NCBI GenBank assembly: GCA_900319635.1
Contig: ONPF01000005.1
Location: 1 to 64,000 of the forward strand
DNA length: 64,000 nucleotides
Origin: an uncultured Eubacteriales bacterium
GTDB taxonomy: Bacteria > Bacillota > Clostridia > Oscillospirales > Oscillospiraceae
Reading direction: 5' to 3'
Position 1 is the first letter of the stretch. The number at the start of each line of letters is the position of its first letter. The notes beneath the pieces were generated by a model, which did not search any database, was not told the origin of the DNA, and saw only the letters and a list, made by a program, of their open reading frames with translations. The position numbers were made by a program, and so were the translations under genes. Below, piece after piece: positions 1 to 7,476 of this stretch.

Positions 1-101
1 CCTGGCGGAAGCGAGTTGATCCGGAGCTTGTGCCGACGATACGAAGCATGGCGCAATTCTGACCGGAAAGATTCAAAGATTTCTATTAGGTGTTAGTATG
101 T

Positions 102-200
102 AATCACACCGGCTTCTATGAGCGCTACGGCTGGGAGTTTTTGTGCCCCGTGCAGGGCGACGGGGAGCCGGAGCCCTCCAGGATGTATATCCACCGGTGA
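102..200 (+). pseudogene. C-terminal remnant of a GNAT acetyltransferase
   Basis: The frame ends at a TGA and encodes about 32 residues containing TGFYERYGWEF and SRMYIHR. This resembles the last strand of GNAT N-acetyltransferases, where a Y-x-x-x-G-(F/W)-x-F segment precedes the C-terminus. An in-frame stop at 87-89 closes the frame upstream, and bases 1-96 show no GNAT-like sequence in any frame. I therefore read it as a truncated remnant left by a rearrangement just upstream. The family call rests on a short motif only. Confidence 0.5.
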
Positions 201-250
201 GAATCCGAAGCGATTCTTGGGAAAAAGAGGGGAAAAACGCCGGAATCGGT

Positions 251-279
251 TTGACATTTTCCCCTGCCTGCGATAATAT
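251..279 (+). promoter_or_regulatory. Sigma-A type promoter
   Basis: TTGACA at 251-256, a 17-base spacer and TAATAT at 274-279. It lies about 48 bases before the ATG of the first flavoprotein gene. A small inverted repeat (AGAATC/GATTCT) lies upstream near 202-220. Confidence 0.7.
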
Positions 280-326
280 TGTTATGGGCCTGTGGGCCGA
301 ACATTATTTGCCAATTGAGGTGTAAG

Positions 327-1193
327 ATGTACAAAGTAGTTACCAAGCGTTTTCTCAACGACGCGAAGACGATCTGCCTCTTTGAGATCGAGGCACCGCT
401 CATCGCGCGCCATGCACAGGCGGGTCAGTTCGTGATCTTCCGCCTGGACGAGCAGGGCGAGCGCGTTCCCGTATCCGTTGCCGGCTATGACCGGGAGAAG
501 GGCACCGTCACCGTGATGGTGCAGGCTGCCGGGCGCACCACCCGCATGCTGCACACGGTGGAGCAGGGCGACTACATTAGCGATATTGCCGGCCCTCTGG
601 GCAAGGCAACCGAGATGGAAGGCCTGAAGAAGGTCTGCGTGGTCGGCGGCGGCGTGGGCTGCGCCATTGCCTACCCCATCGCCAAGGAGATGCACGAGCG
701 CGGCATCGAGGTCACCTTCATCGGCGGCTTCCGCAGCGCAGACATCGTGATCCTCAAGGAGGAGCTGAAGGCCGCCTCCGACAAGCTCATCATGTGCACC
801 GACGACGGCAGCTACGGCGAAAAGGGCTTCACCACCGTCTTCCTCAAGCAGGAGATCGAGGCCAATATCGCTGAGGGCAAGCCCCAGTTTGACCGGGTCA
901 TCGCCATCGGCCCCGACATTATGATGAAGTTCCTGGCGGACGTGACCCGCCCCTACGGCATCAGCACCATCATCTCGCTGGACCCCATCATGGTGGACGG
1001 CACCGGCATGTGCGGCTGCTGCCGCGTGATCGTGGGCGGCGAGACCAAGTTCGCCTGCGTGGACGGGCCGGATTTCGATGCGCACCAGGTGGATTTCGAT
1101 TCTCTGATCAAGCGCGCCGCCTTCTATAAGGACGAGCAGGATGAGGCTGCCAAGCATATTTGCCGCATCACGGGAGGAAAGAGAAATGGCTGA
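327..1193 (+). CDS. NfnA-like FAD/NAD-binding iron-sulfur subunit
   Basis: This 288-residue protein belongs to the sulfide/dihydroorotate dehydrogenase-like FAD/NAD-binding family (NfnA, PyrK, GltD-associated). It has an N-terminal FAD-binding barrel (RVPVSVAGYD near residue 46), a nucleotide-binding glycine motif VVGGGVGCA near 108, and a cysteine cluster at C229, C231, C232 and C244 that would hold a [2Fe-2S] centre. The ATG at 327 follows GAGG at 317-320, so I prefer it to upstream in-frame starts. It overlaps the next gene by 8 bases. Known NfnAB enzymes couple NADH and reduced ferredoxin to NADP+ reduction by electron bifurcation. That role here is inferred from the gene pair and family. 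Confidence 0.85.
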   Translation: MYKVVTKRFLNDAKTICLFEIEAPLIARHAQAGQFVIFRLDEQGERVPVSVAGYDREKGTVTVMVQAAGRTTRMLHTVEQGDYISDIAGPLGKATEMEGLKKVCVVGGGVGCAIAYPIAKEMHERGIEVTFIGGFRSADIVILKEELKAASDKLIMCTDDGSYGEKGFTTVFLKQEIEANIAEGKPQFDRVIAIGPDIMMKFLADVTRPYGISTIISLDPIMVDGTGMCGCCRVIVGGETKFACVDGPDFDAHQVDFDSLIKRAAFYKDEQDEAAKHICRITGGKRNG

Positions 1194-2769
1194 TAAGGTC
1201 ACGAATATCGAGTTCGACAAGAAGGGCAAGCAGAACGTTACCGTCTGGAACGTGCCCGCCGAGAAGGAACACACCCAGATCGTGGAGCAGATGCTGGAGA
1301 CGGAAAACGGGAAAGAGCTGGATATGCATGCGCTGCAGGAGCGCCTGCCCAGGCTGAAGACCATCGTGGCCAAGGCCGTTGCCAGCCAGACCCTGCTCAA
1401 GCACACCATGCCCGAGCAGGATCCCCTGGTTCGCGCCACCAATTTTGACGAGGTGGCCCTGGGCTACACGCCGGAGACCGCCATCGCCGAGGCGCGCCGC
1501 TGCCTCAACTGCCCCAATCCCCGCTGCCGCACCGGCTGCCCGGTGTCTGTGCGCATCCCCGAGTTCATTGCCAAGGTGGCTGAGGGCGACTTCGACTCCG
1601 CCTATGACATCATCACCTCCACCAACTCCCTGCCCGCTGTCTGCGGCCGGGTCTGCCCCCAGGAGAAACAGTGCGAGTCCAAGTGCGTCCGCGGCGTCAA
1701 GGGCGAGAGCGTGGGCATCGGCCGGCTGGAGCGCTTCGTGGCCGACTACCACATGCAGAAGAAGGAAAAGCCCGCCGTGAACGTGCCCGCCTCCAACGGA
1801 CACCGGATCGCCGTCATCGGCTCCGGCCCCGCGGGGCTCACCTGCGCCGGCGACCTGCGCAAGATGGGCTATGACGTGACCATCTACGAGGCCTTCCACA
1901 AGTCCGGCGGCGTGCTGGTCTACGGCATCCCCCAGTTCCGTCTGCCCAAGGAGATCGTTGCCGCCGAGATCGAGAACCTGAAGGCCCTGGGCGTCAAGAT
2001 CGTCAATAACGCCATCATCGGCAAATCCATCACCGTGGACGAGCTGTTTGAGGAGGGCTACGAGGCCATCTTCATCGGCTCCGGCGCAGGCCTGCCCCAG
2101 TTCCTGCACATCCCCGGCGAGAATCTGATGGGCGTCTACTCCGCAAACGAGCTCTTGACCCGCACCAACCTCATGAAGGCTTACCGGGACGACTATGACA
2201 CCCCCATCAAGCGCTTCCACAAGGTGGCCGTTGTCGGCGCCGGCAACGTGGCCATGGACGCTGCCCGCGTGGCCAAGCGCCTGGGCGCCAGCGAGGTGCA
2301 CGTGGTCTACCGCCGCGGCAAGGATGAGCTGCCTGCCCGAAAGGAAGAGGTGGAGCACGCCGAGGCCGAGGGCATCGAGTTTAATCTGCTCAATAACCCC
2401 TGCGCCATCCACGGCGACGAGAACGGCCGCGTCTGCGGCATCGAGTGCATCAAGCAGGAGCTGGGCGAGCCCGACGAGAAGGGACGCCGCAAGCCCGTTG
2501 CGGTCGAGGGCTCCAACTGGATCCTGGAGGTGGACACGGTCATCATCGCCATCGGCACCAGCCCCAACCCCCTGATCCGCTCCACCACCCCCGGCCTGAC
2601 CACCACCCGCAAGGGCGGCATCGAGGCCAACGAGGCGGGCGCCACCAGCCGCGAGGGCGTCTTCGCCGGCGGCGACGCGGTCACCGGCTCCGCCACGGTC
2701 ATCCTGGCCATGGGCGCGGGCAAGACCGGCGCCAAGAGCATCGACGCCTATATCAAGAGCAAGGGCTGA
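1186..2769 (+). CDS. NfnB/GltA-like NADPH-dependent flavoprotein
   Basis: This 527-residue protein has the plan of the NADPH-dependent glutamate synthase small chain and of NfnB. An N-terminal cysteine-rich segment (CLNCPNPRCRTGC from C106, then VCGRVCPQEKQCESKC near 153) would bind two [4Fe-4S] clusters. A first Rossmann motif GSGPAGLTCAG near 212 binds FAD and a second, GAGNVAMDAA near 351, binds NAD(P)H. The C-terminal GGDAVTGSAT segment closes the FAD site. The ATG at 1186 follows GGAGGAAAGAGAA. Its partner upstream points to NfnAB transhydrogenase rather than true glutamate synthase, since no large glutamate synthase subunit is present in the window. Confidence 0.88.
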   Translation: MADKVTNIEFDKKGKQNVTVWNVPAEKEHTQIVEQMLETENGKELDMHALQERLPRLKTIVAKAVASQTLLKHTMPEQDPLVRATNFDEVALGYTPETAIAEARRCLNCPNPRCRTGCPVSVRIPEFIAKVAEGDFDSAYDIITSTNSLPAVCGRVCPQEKQCESKCVRGVKGESVGIGRLERFVADYHMQKKEKPAVNVPASNGHRIAVIGSGPAGLTCAGDLRKMGYDVTIYEAFHKSGGVLVYGIPQFRLPKEIVAAEIENLKALGVKIVNNAIIGKSITVDELFEEGYEAIFIGSGAGLPQFLHIPGENLMGVYSANELLTRTNLMKAYRDDYDTPIKRFHKVAVVGAGNVAMDAARVAKRLGASEVHVVYRRGKDELPARKEEVEHAEAEGIEFNLLNNPCAIHGDENGRVCGIECIKQELGEPDEKGRRKPVAVEGSNWILEVDTVIIAIGTSPNPLIRSTTPGLTTTRKGGIEANEAGATSREGVFAGGDAVTGSATVILAMGAGKTGAKSIDAYIKSKG

Positions 2770-2781
2770 ACCCTTCCTATA

Positions 2782-2810
2782 AAAAAGACGCCCCCCAAGG
2801 GCGTCTTTTT
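2782..2810. terminator. Bidirectional intrinsic terminator
   Basis: AAAAGACGCCC pairs with GGGCGTCTTTT around a short CCCAA loop. A-rich and T-rich flanks let it act for the plus-strand nfn pair and for the minus-strand hydrolase gene. Confidence 0.85.
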
Positions 2811-3468
2811 ATGCTGCCTTCAGGCAGTCCCGAAGTCTGGCGGCAATGCCGTCGGCGGCGGGAGAGGGCGCGGGCGGCACCACGAGGGAGCCTTCCCCCG
2901 TTTTGTACAGCTCCGGGTAGCGGCTCTCGCAAAAATAGATGCTGCCGTAATGCAGATCCCGGAACATGGAATGCACCTTACCCTGCACGGCGTGACCGGC
3001 GAAGATCACCTGGGGCTCCAGGAAGCGCTCCCCCAGCAGCAGGCGCAGCGCCGCCTCGGCGCAGGGGCGGTTGGGCAGCAGGGCGACCCGGAAATCATAG
3101 GTGTCCGTGCCGGCGTACTGGCCGTCCTGGTAGACCACCTCCTCCAGGGTGTCGGGAAACTCCGGCGAGGCCACCCGGTTCAGCGCTACCTCGCCCACGC
3201 CCAGGCGCAGCTCCTCCGTGAGCCAGCTGCTGCCCGCCTCCCAGGTGATGAGCTTGGAGAGCAGGAAAAGCTCGTCGTAGTCCAGCTGCACGCGGCTCTC
3301 GTCCGCGTTCCAGCCCGCCGCGGCGGCCAGCCCCGCCTCCCGATCCCCGGCCACGACGGCGTCCAGCAGCAGGGCCAGCCAGTCCGGCTCCGGCTGCTCC
3401 GCCCAGGCGCCGGTGGCGCTGAACAGCCATACCAGCAGGATGACCGGGATCAAAACCCAGCGTTTCAC
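2809..3468 (-). CDS. SleB-type cell-wall hydrolase, exported
   Basis: This 219-residue protein starts at a GTG preceded by AGGGAGGTG, which decides the start over the ATG seven codons earlier. The N-terminus is a signal peptide or anchor (RWVLIPVILLVWLFSATGAWA). The domain from about residue 60 matches the Hydrolase_2/SleB catalytic family: LLSKLITWEAGSSW contains the conserved glutamate and GVGEVALNRV is the family helix. In Bacilli and Clostridia such proteins cleave spore cortex or vegetative peptidoglycan; which applies here is not visible. Its Shine-Dalgarno lies inside a strong hairpin (3475-3512). Confidence 0.8.
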   Translation of the reverse strand: MKRWVLIPVILLVWLFSATGAWAEQPEPDWLALLLDAVVAGDREAGLAAAAGWNADESRVQLDYDELFLLSKLITWEAGSSWLTEELRLGVGEVALNRVASPEFPDTLEEVVYQDGQYAGTDTYDFRVALLPNRPCAEAALRLLLGERFLEPQVIFAGHAVQGKVHSMFRDLHYGSIYFCESRYPELYKTGEGSLVVPPAPSPAADGIAARLRDCLKAA

Positions 3469-3520
3469 AAAAAACACCTCCCTCTGCATTCGAGTATACG
3501 CAGAGGAAGGTGCTTTTTTT
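3469..3520. terminator. Terminator-like hairpin overlapping the SleB-like gene's RBS
   Basis: The arms 3475-3487 and 3500-3512 pair at 12 of 13 positions. Seven T follow on the plus strand, and six T follow on the minus strand, ending at the GTG of the hydrolase gene. On the minus strand one arm contains that gene's GGGAGGTG. The element can therefore terminate transcription from the small upstream gene, hide the ribosome site of the downstream gene, or do both. Confidence 0.7.
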
Positions 3521-3552
3521 GTCAGAACGCGCCGGGAAAGAAAGAAGATCCG

Positions 3553-3684
3553 TCAATCGGCGTAAATGATGGAGGCCTCGATGCTGCCGTCGTCCTGCGC
3601 CTGCCGGTACAGCCCCAGCCCGCAGATCGCCATGACCAGCAGCGCCAGCACGATCCCGGTTACGATCATCCGCTTTTCTCTCAT
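3553..3684 (-). CDS. 43-residue single-pass membrane peptide
   Basis: The small frame starts at an ATG preceded by GGAGGGGCGAG. It encodes a short basic N-terminus (MREKRM), one hydrophobic span of about 20 residues (IVTGIVLALLVMAICGLGLY) and a polar tail ending YAD. It lies 84 bases upstream of the SleB-like gene on the same strand, separated by the terminator-like hairpin. I do not recognise the family. The strong ribosome site and clean topology make it credible as a gene. Confidence 0.55.
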   Translation of the reverse strand: MREKRMIVTGIVLALLVMAICGLGLYRQAQDDGSIEASIIYAD

Positions 3685-3760
3685 CTCGCCCCTCCTTTTC
3701 TCCAGAAGCCTTCATCTATATATACGCGCTTTCCCGGGGCACGGTTTCAGAGGACAGGAA

Positions 3761-3793
3761 AAAACGGCGAAATAGCCAAAGCTACCGCCGTTT
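3761..3793 (-). terminator. Terminator overlapping the end of the PHP gene
   Basis: AAACGGCG (3762-3769) pairs with CGCCGTTT (3786-3793). On the minus strand it is followed by a T-run, and the gene's stop codon lies inside the loop side. Confidence 0.65.
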
Positions 3794-4645
3794 CTTTGTG
3801 GAAATTGCCAGATTGCGCAGGGGAGGCAGCCAGGAGGCCGGCACGGCAAGGCTCCCCTCGCCGCTGCCGATGGCGATGTTTGGCTTGCTGTCGCCGTGGA
3901 AGTCGCTGCCGCCGGTGGGCGCGAGGCCGTATTCCCGGGCCAGGCTCAGCAGAGCTTGGCTCTGCTCCTCACTGTAGGAGGAATAGCGGCACTCCAGCCC
4001 CAGCAGTCCGTGATCCATGCAGTGCTCGATGAGCTGCCGCAGCGCCGGCTCCTCCAGACCGTACTGGTAGGGGTGGGCCAGCACCGGCACGCCGCCGGCC
4101 TCCCGGATGCACTCCACCGCACGCTCAATGGAGGGCATCTTCCGGGGCAGGTAGTAGCGCTGCCCCTTGTCCAGCCAGCGGGCGAAGGCCTGGGGCACGC
4201 TCTCGGCCTGTCCCTGCTCCACCAGAAGCTGGCCGAAGTGAGGCCGTCCGATCACCGGGCCGAAGCGCCGCTTCATCTCCCCGTAGTCCGCAGCCAGCCC
4301 GTCCGCCGCCATGAGGGCGGCGATTTTCCGGTTGCGCTCGTCCCGCTCGCCCACGATGCTCTCCAGCACCCGGCCGAGAATGGGGGACTCGGTGCGCACA
4401 TAGTAGCCCAGAATGTGGATGATGCGTCCGTAGCGGCTGGAGAGCTCCAGCCCGGGCACCACCTCCAGCCCCAGCTCCGCCCCCTCGGCCGCGGCCTCCC
4501 CGAAGCCGGAGACCGTGTCGTGGTCGGTGATGGCGATGGCTTCGAGCCCCAGCTCGTGGGCCGTGCGGACGACCTGGGCGGGGCTCAGCGTCCCGTCCGA
4601 GGCGGTGGTGTGGATGTGAAGGTCAATCGTATTCGTCGCAATCAC
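3782..4645 (-). CDS. PHP-domain phosphoesterase (RNase AM/YciV-like)
   Basis: This 287-residue PHP-family protein carries the metal-binding motifs DLHIHTTASDG (residues 8-18), ITDHD (about 39-43), a histidine in GRPHFG, HP in LAHPYQYG and GGSDFHG near 251. The length and motif spacing fit the YciV/RNase AM branch, whose members hydrolyse nucleoside 3',5'-bisphosphates or RNA 5' ends. The exact substrate here is inference. The start is uncertain: the GTG at 4645 is the first in-frame start, but AGAGGTG could itself be the ribosome site. The gene ends within a terminator hairpin. Confidence 0.8.
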   Translation of the reverse strand: MIATNTIDLHIHTTASDGTLSPAQVVRTAHELGLEAIAITDHDTVSGFGEAAAEGAELGLEVVPGLELSSRYGRIIHILGYYVRTESPILGRVLESIVGERDERNRKIAALMAADGLAADYGEMKRRFGPVIGRPHFGQLLVEQGQAESVPQAFARWLDKGQRYYLPRKMPSIERAVECIREAGGVPVLAHPYQYGLEEPALRQLIEHCMDHGLLGLECRYSSYSEEQSQALLSLAREYGLAPTGGSDFHGDSKPNIAIGSGEGSLAVPASWLPPLRNLAISTKKRR

Positions 4646-4927
4646 CTCTTCAGGATGTGCAGATGAGCATGAAGGAATGAAGGAATGAAGACCCCTTCCG
4701 GCCTCGCCGCAAGCGGCTCAGCCACCTCCCCCAAAGGGGGAGGAAAGATGCGGCCCTGCTTCCCCCGGAGGGGGAGCCGAGAATACGGCCCTGCTTCCCC
4801 CTCCGGGGGAAGTCCCCAGTGCGCACACTGGGGAATAGGGGGAATTTCAATCCGTCGCGCAGCGACACCACAATTTCTTCATTAGCGCAGCGCGTCTTCA
4901 TTTCTTCATCAGCAGCGCGTCTTATTC
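4646..4927. repeat. Intergenic stretch of short repeats and inverted repeats
   Basis: It holds tandem ATGAAGGA-like units near 4669-4690. A run of CCCCC/GGGGG palindromes follows between about 4728 and 4845, including CTCCCCCAAAGGGGGAG and CCCCAGTGCGCACACTGGGG. I see no gene or promoter. The tandem units resemble those at 28458-28490 and 40600-40622. Confidence 0.5.
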
Positions 4928-5656
4928 CTATCCGATCCGCGCCGCCATCTCGTCGTGGGCGGCGATTTCCGCGGCGTCATCCAGGGGCGGAAGCTCCGCC
5001 TTGCCGTATTTCCGCTCCAGGGCGGTGAGCAGGATCTTGTCGCAGAGCTCCGGATTTTTCGGCAGCAGGGGGCCGTGGCTGTAGGTGCCGAAGACGTTTT
5101 TATAGCGCACGCCCTCGGTCTTGTCCTCGCCGTTGTTGCCGAAGCCGGCCAGCACCGTCCCAAGGGGCTGCACGCCCTGTCCCAGCCAGGTTTTGCCGCT
5201 GTGGTTTTCAAAGCCCACCACCAGGCTCCCGCCGCTCTCGGCGCCGCACCGGAACTTGTAGTTTCCGATCATGCGCTGCTTGGAGCCCACGGTGTAGAGA
5301 TCCACCGCGCCGATGAAGTCGCAGCGCTTGCCGTCGTAGGTCTCATAGTAGTGCCCCAGCATCTGGTAGCCGCCGCAGATGGTCAGGAAGGGGACGCCGT
5401 CGTCGATGGCGGCACGGATCTCCCGATCCTTGCCCCGGTGCAGATCCTCCAGCAGCACCTGCTGCTCGAAGTCCTGCCCGCCGCCGATGAACACCAGGTC
5501 GAAGTCCGAAAGCCGCGCCTGGGAGCCGATGGGCAGCCGGGTGATCTGAGCGTCGATGCCGCGCCAGCCCAGGCGGCGCTGCAGGCACAGCACGTTCCCC
5601 CGGTCGCCGTAGAGATTCAGCACGTCCGGGTACATATGGCAGATTTTCAGTTCCAT
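4928..5656 (-). CDS. gatD: Lipid II isoglutaminyl synthase, glutaminase subunit GatD
   Basis: This 242-residue class I glutamine amidotransferase has its nucleophile at C94 in LTICGGYQM and a catalytic histidine at H194 in TYSHGPLL, the same Cys94 position as known GatD proteins. GatD supplies ammonia to MurT for amidation of the second-position D-glutamate of lipid II. It follows murT after 10 bases on the same strand, the usual murT-gatD arrangement. Assignment is firm. Confidence 0.93.
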   Translation of the reverse strand: MELKICHMYPDVLNLYGDRGNVLCLQRRLGWRGIDAQITRLPIGSQARLSDFDLVFIGGGQDFEQQVLLEDLHRGKDREIRAAIDDGVPFLTICGGYQMLGHYYETYDGKRCDFIGAVDLYTVGSKQRMIGNYKFRCGAESGGSLVVGFENHSGKTWLGQGVQPLGTVLAGFGNNGEDKTEGVRYKNVFGTYSHGPLLPKNPELCDKILLTALERKYGKAELPPLDDAAEIAAHDEMAARIG

Positions 5657-5666
5657 GGCTCTCTCC

Positions 5667-7043
5667 TCACTTCTCCCAGAATTCCGCGCCGCCCACCTTG
5701 TGCACCACTGCCTGCCGCAGCTCCAGCATGGCGGTGTAGGTGGGCATCAGGAACACGGGCAGATCCTGCCCGGCGATCCAGTCCACCAGCCTGGCGTAGT
5801 CCCGCTCCACCCGGATCTTTTGATCGTCGACGCCGGCGTACTTGATGCGCACCCGCATGTCCTGGGCCCGGTCGCCGGAGACGATGACCTGCCGGAGCCG
5901 CTTTTCCAGGCCCTGCAGCCCCTCGAAGTCCGCGTCCCAGATCCAGGAGACGTCGGTGCCGTCGGCGCCCCGGTCGTTGAGGCAGACCACCAGCACAAAG
6001 TCCTCCTGCACATTCTGCAGAAATTCGATCACCTGGTTGCAGCCGGCGGGGTTTTTCACCAGCATCATTTTGGCGCCGGCCTTGCCCAGCTTGAACTGCT
6101 CCATGCGCCCGAAGCCGCACTGGAAGGTGGCCAGCGCGTCAATGGCGGCCTGCACGGGCAGCCCCATGGCGGTGACGGCGGCCACGGCGCCCACGGCGTT
6201 GTAGATGTTGTACATGGCGGGGAGGTTCACCTCCACCAGGTGCTTTTCGCCCCCCAGCTCCACCACGATGCTGCTGCCGTCCAGCCGCTGCTCCGCCACG
6301 GCGGTGACGGCCACGTCGGCCCGGTGCCGACGATAGCCGCAATGGGGGCAGCGGAAGCCGCCCAGGTGACCGTAGCTCACATAGTCGTACTCGTAGGCGG
6401 TCTTGCAGCGGATGCAGTGGGTGGCGTCGGAGATCTCCGGCACCGGGCGGGAGGGCACCGCGCCCTTCTCCACGCCGAACCAGATCACGGGGTTGGGAAG
6501 CTCCAGCGCCAGGGAGGCGGTGAGGGAGCAGTCCGCGTTCAGGCAGAGGGTGGCCTCCGGCGCGCCCTGGATGGCGGCGCGGATGTTCTCCAGGGTGTGG
6601 GTCACCTCGCCGTAGCGATCCAGCTGATCCCGGAAGAGGTTGGTCACCACGATGACCCGGGGCCTAAGCTGCCCGAAGACCGTCCGCGCGGCGGCCTCGT
6701 CGCACTCCAGGATGGCGTACTCCTTTTTGGGCCTGCCGGTGAGGCTGGCGTTCATCACCAACTCCGTTGTGATGCCGCTGGCCAGATTGGCGCCGGAGCG
6801 GTTGGCCACATAGCTGAGCCCCTGGCGCGCAAAGGCCTCCTCGATCATGCGGGAGCTGGTGGTCTTGCCGTTGGTGCCGGTGACGGCCAGGATCTTCAGA
6901 TCCTTTGCCAGCAGCGCCAGCAGCCCCGGGCAGACCCGCAGCGCCCAGCGCCCGGGCATGGCGGTGCCGCCCCGGTGCAGCAGCCGGGAGAGGCCCCGCA
7001 GCAGCCGACACAGCAGGATTGCAAAAAACGCGCGTATTTTCAT
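5667..7043 (-). CDS. murT: Lipid II isoglutaminyl synthase, MurT subunit
   Basis: This 458-residue Mur-ligase-like protein has an N-terminal hydrophobic stretch, the ATP loop TGTNGKTT at 55-62, and a four-cysteine zinc ribbon (CIRCKTAYE...CPHCGYRR, about 210-240) inserted in the central domain, as in known MurT. The C-terminal DUF1727-type domain completes the family plan. With GatD it amidates D-Glu of the lipid II stem peptide. The ATG at 7043 follows AAAGGAAC at proper spacing and is preferred over one six codons upstream. A promoter lies about 50 bases upstream. Confidence 0.93.
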   Translation of the reverse strand: MKIRAFFAILLCRLLRGLSRLLHRGGTAMPGRWALRVCPGLLALLAKDLKILAVTGTNGKTTSSRMIEEAFARQGLSYVANRSGANLASGITTELVMNASLTGRPKKEYAILECDEAAARTVFGQLRPRVIVVTNLFRDQLDRYGEVTHTLENIRAAIQGAPEATLCLNADCSLTASLALELPNPVIWFGVEKGAVPSRPVPEISDATHCIRCKTAYEYDYVSYGHLGGFRCPHCGYRRHRADVAVTAVAEQRLDGSSIVVELGGEKHLVEVNLPAMYNIYNAVGAVAAVTAMGLPVQAAIDALATFQCGFGRMEQFKLGKAGAKMMLVKNPAGCNQVIEFLQNVQEDFVLVVCLNDRGADGTDVSWIWDADFEGLQGLEKRLRQVIVSGDRAQDMRVRIKYAGVDDQKIRVERDYARLVDWIAGQDLPVFLMPTYTAMLELRQAVVHKVGGAEFWEK

Positions 7044-7093
7044 GGCATGGGTTCCTTTCAAAGAGCATGGAAAAGTATACGAAAAACCAATTC

Positions 7094-7122
7094 AGTATAC
7101 CACAGCTTTCCGGGAATGGCAA
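7094..7122 (-). promoter_or_regulatory. Promoter for murT-gatD
   Basis: Read on the minus strand: TTGCCA (7117-7122), a 17-base spacer and TATACT (7094-7099). Confidence 0.65.
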
Positions 7123-7215
7123 TTCCGCCGGGAAGAAAAAGAGCGCGAACAGCCGGGAAGAAAAAGAACAGGAACAAGGGGGCGGGGAGATCCTCGCCCC
7201 CCAAAAAAATAAGAA

Positions 7216-7245
7216 AAAGCGGAGCGTTTTCGGCCGCTCCGCTTT
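7216..7245. terminator. Hairpin terminator in the 7.04-7.48 kb gap
   Basis: AAAGCGGAGCG pairs with CGCTCCGCTTT around a short loop, with A-rich sequence on the left. The rest of this 433-base gap (7044-7476) holds the murT promoter, this hairpin, an AT-rich stretch and the promoter at 7384-7412. I see no gene in it. Confidence 0.55.
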
Positions 7246-7383
7246 CCTTATGAAATGAGGACAAAATGAAAAAGATGAAACACTCTGCTTGCGAGTCTTA
7301 TCCTACAGAAAAGATGTTTCGGAAGTAACCAATATTGTGTTACAAGAATGTAAAATCAAAAAAGACTTCTGGTTTTTTCTTTC

Positions 7384-7412
7384 TTGACTTTCCGGGAGGC
7401 GGGTTTTATACT
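7384..7412 (+). promoter_or_regulatory. Promoter for the three-repeat secreted protein
   Basis: TTGACT (7384-7389), a 17-base spacer and TATACT (7407-7412), 65 bases before the ATG. Confidence 0.75.
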
Positions 7413-7476
7413 TTTGGCCGTGAAAGGGAAAGTCGCATTCCCGGCAGATAAGTGCAGATAAGTAAAGGAGAAAAAG

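Noticed and set aside
1..96. Open frame at the left edge (PGGSELIRSLCRRYEAW...)
   Set aside because: Too short and without motif. It ends before the GNAT remnant in another frame, so no gene call can be supported.
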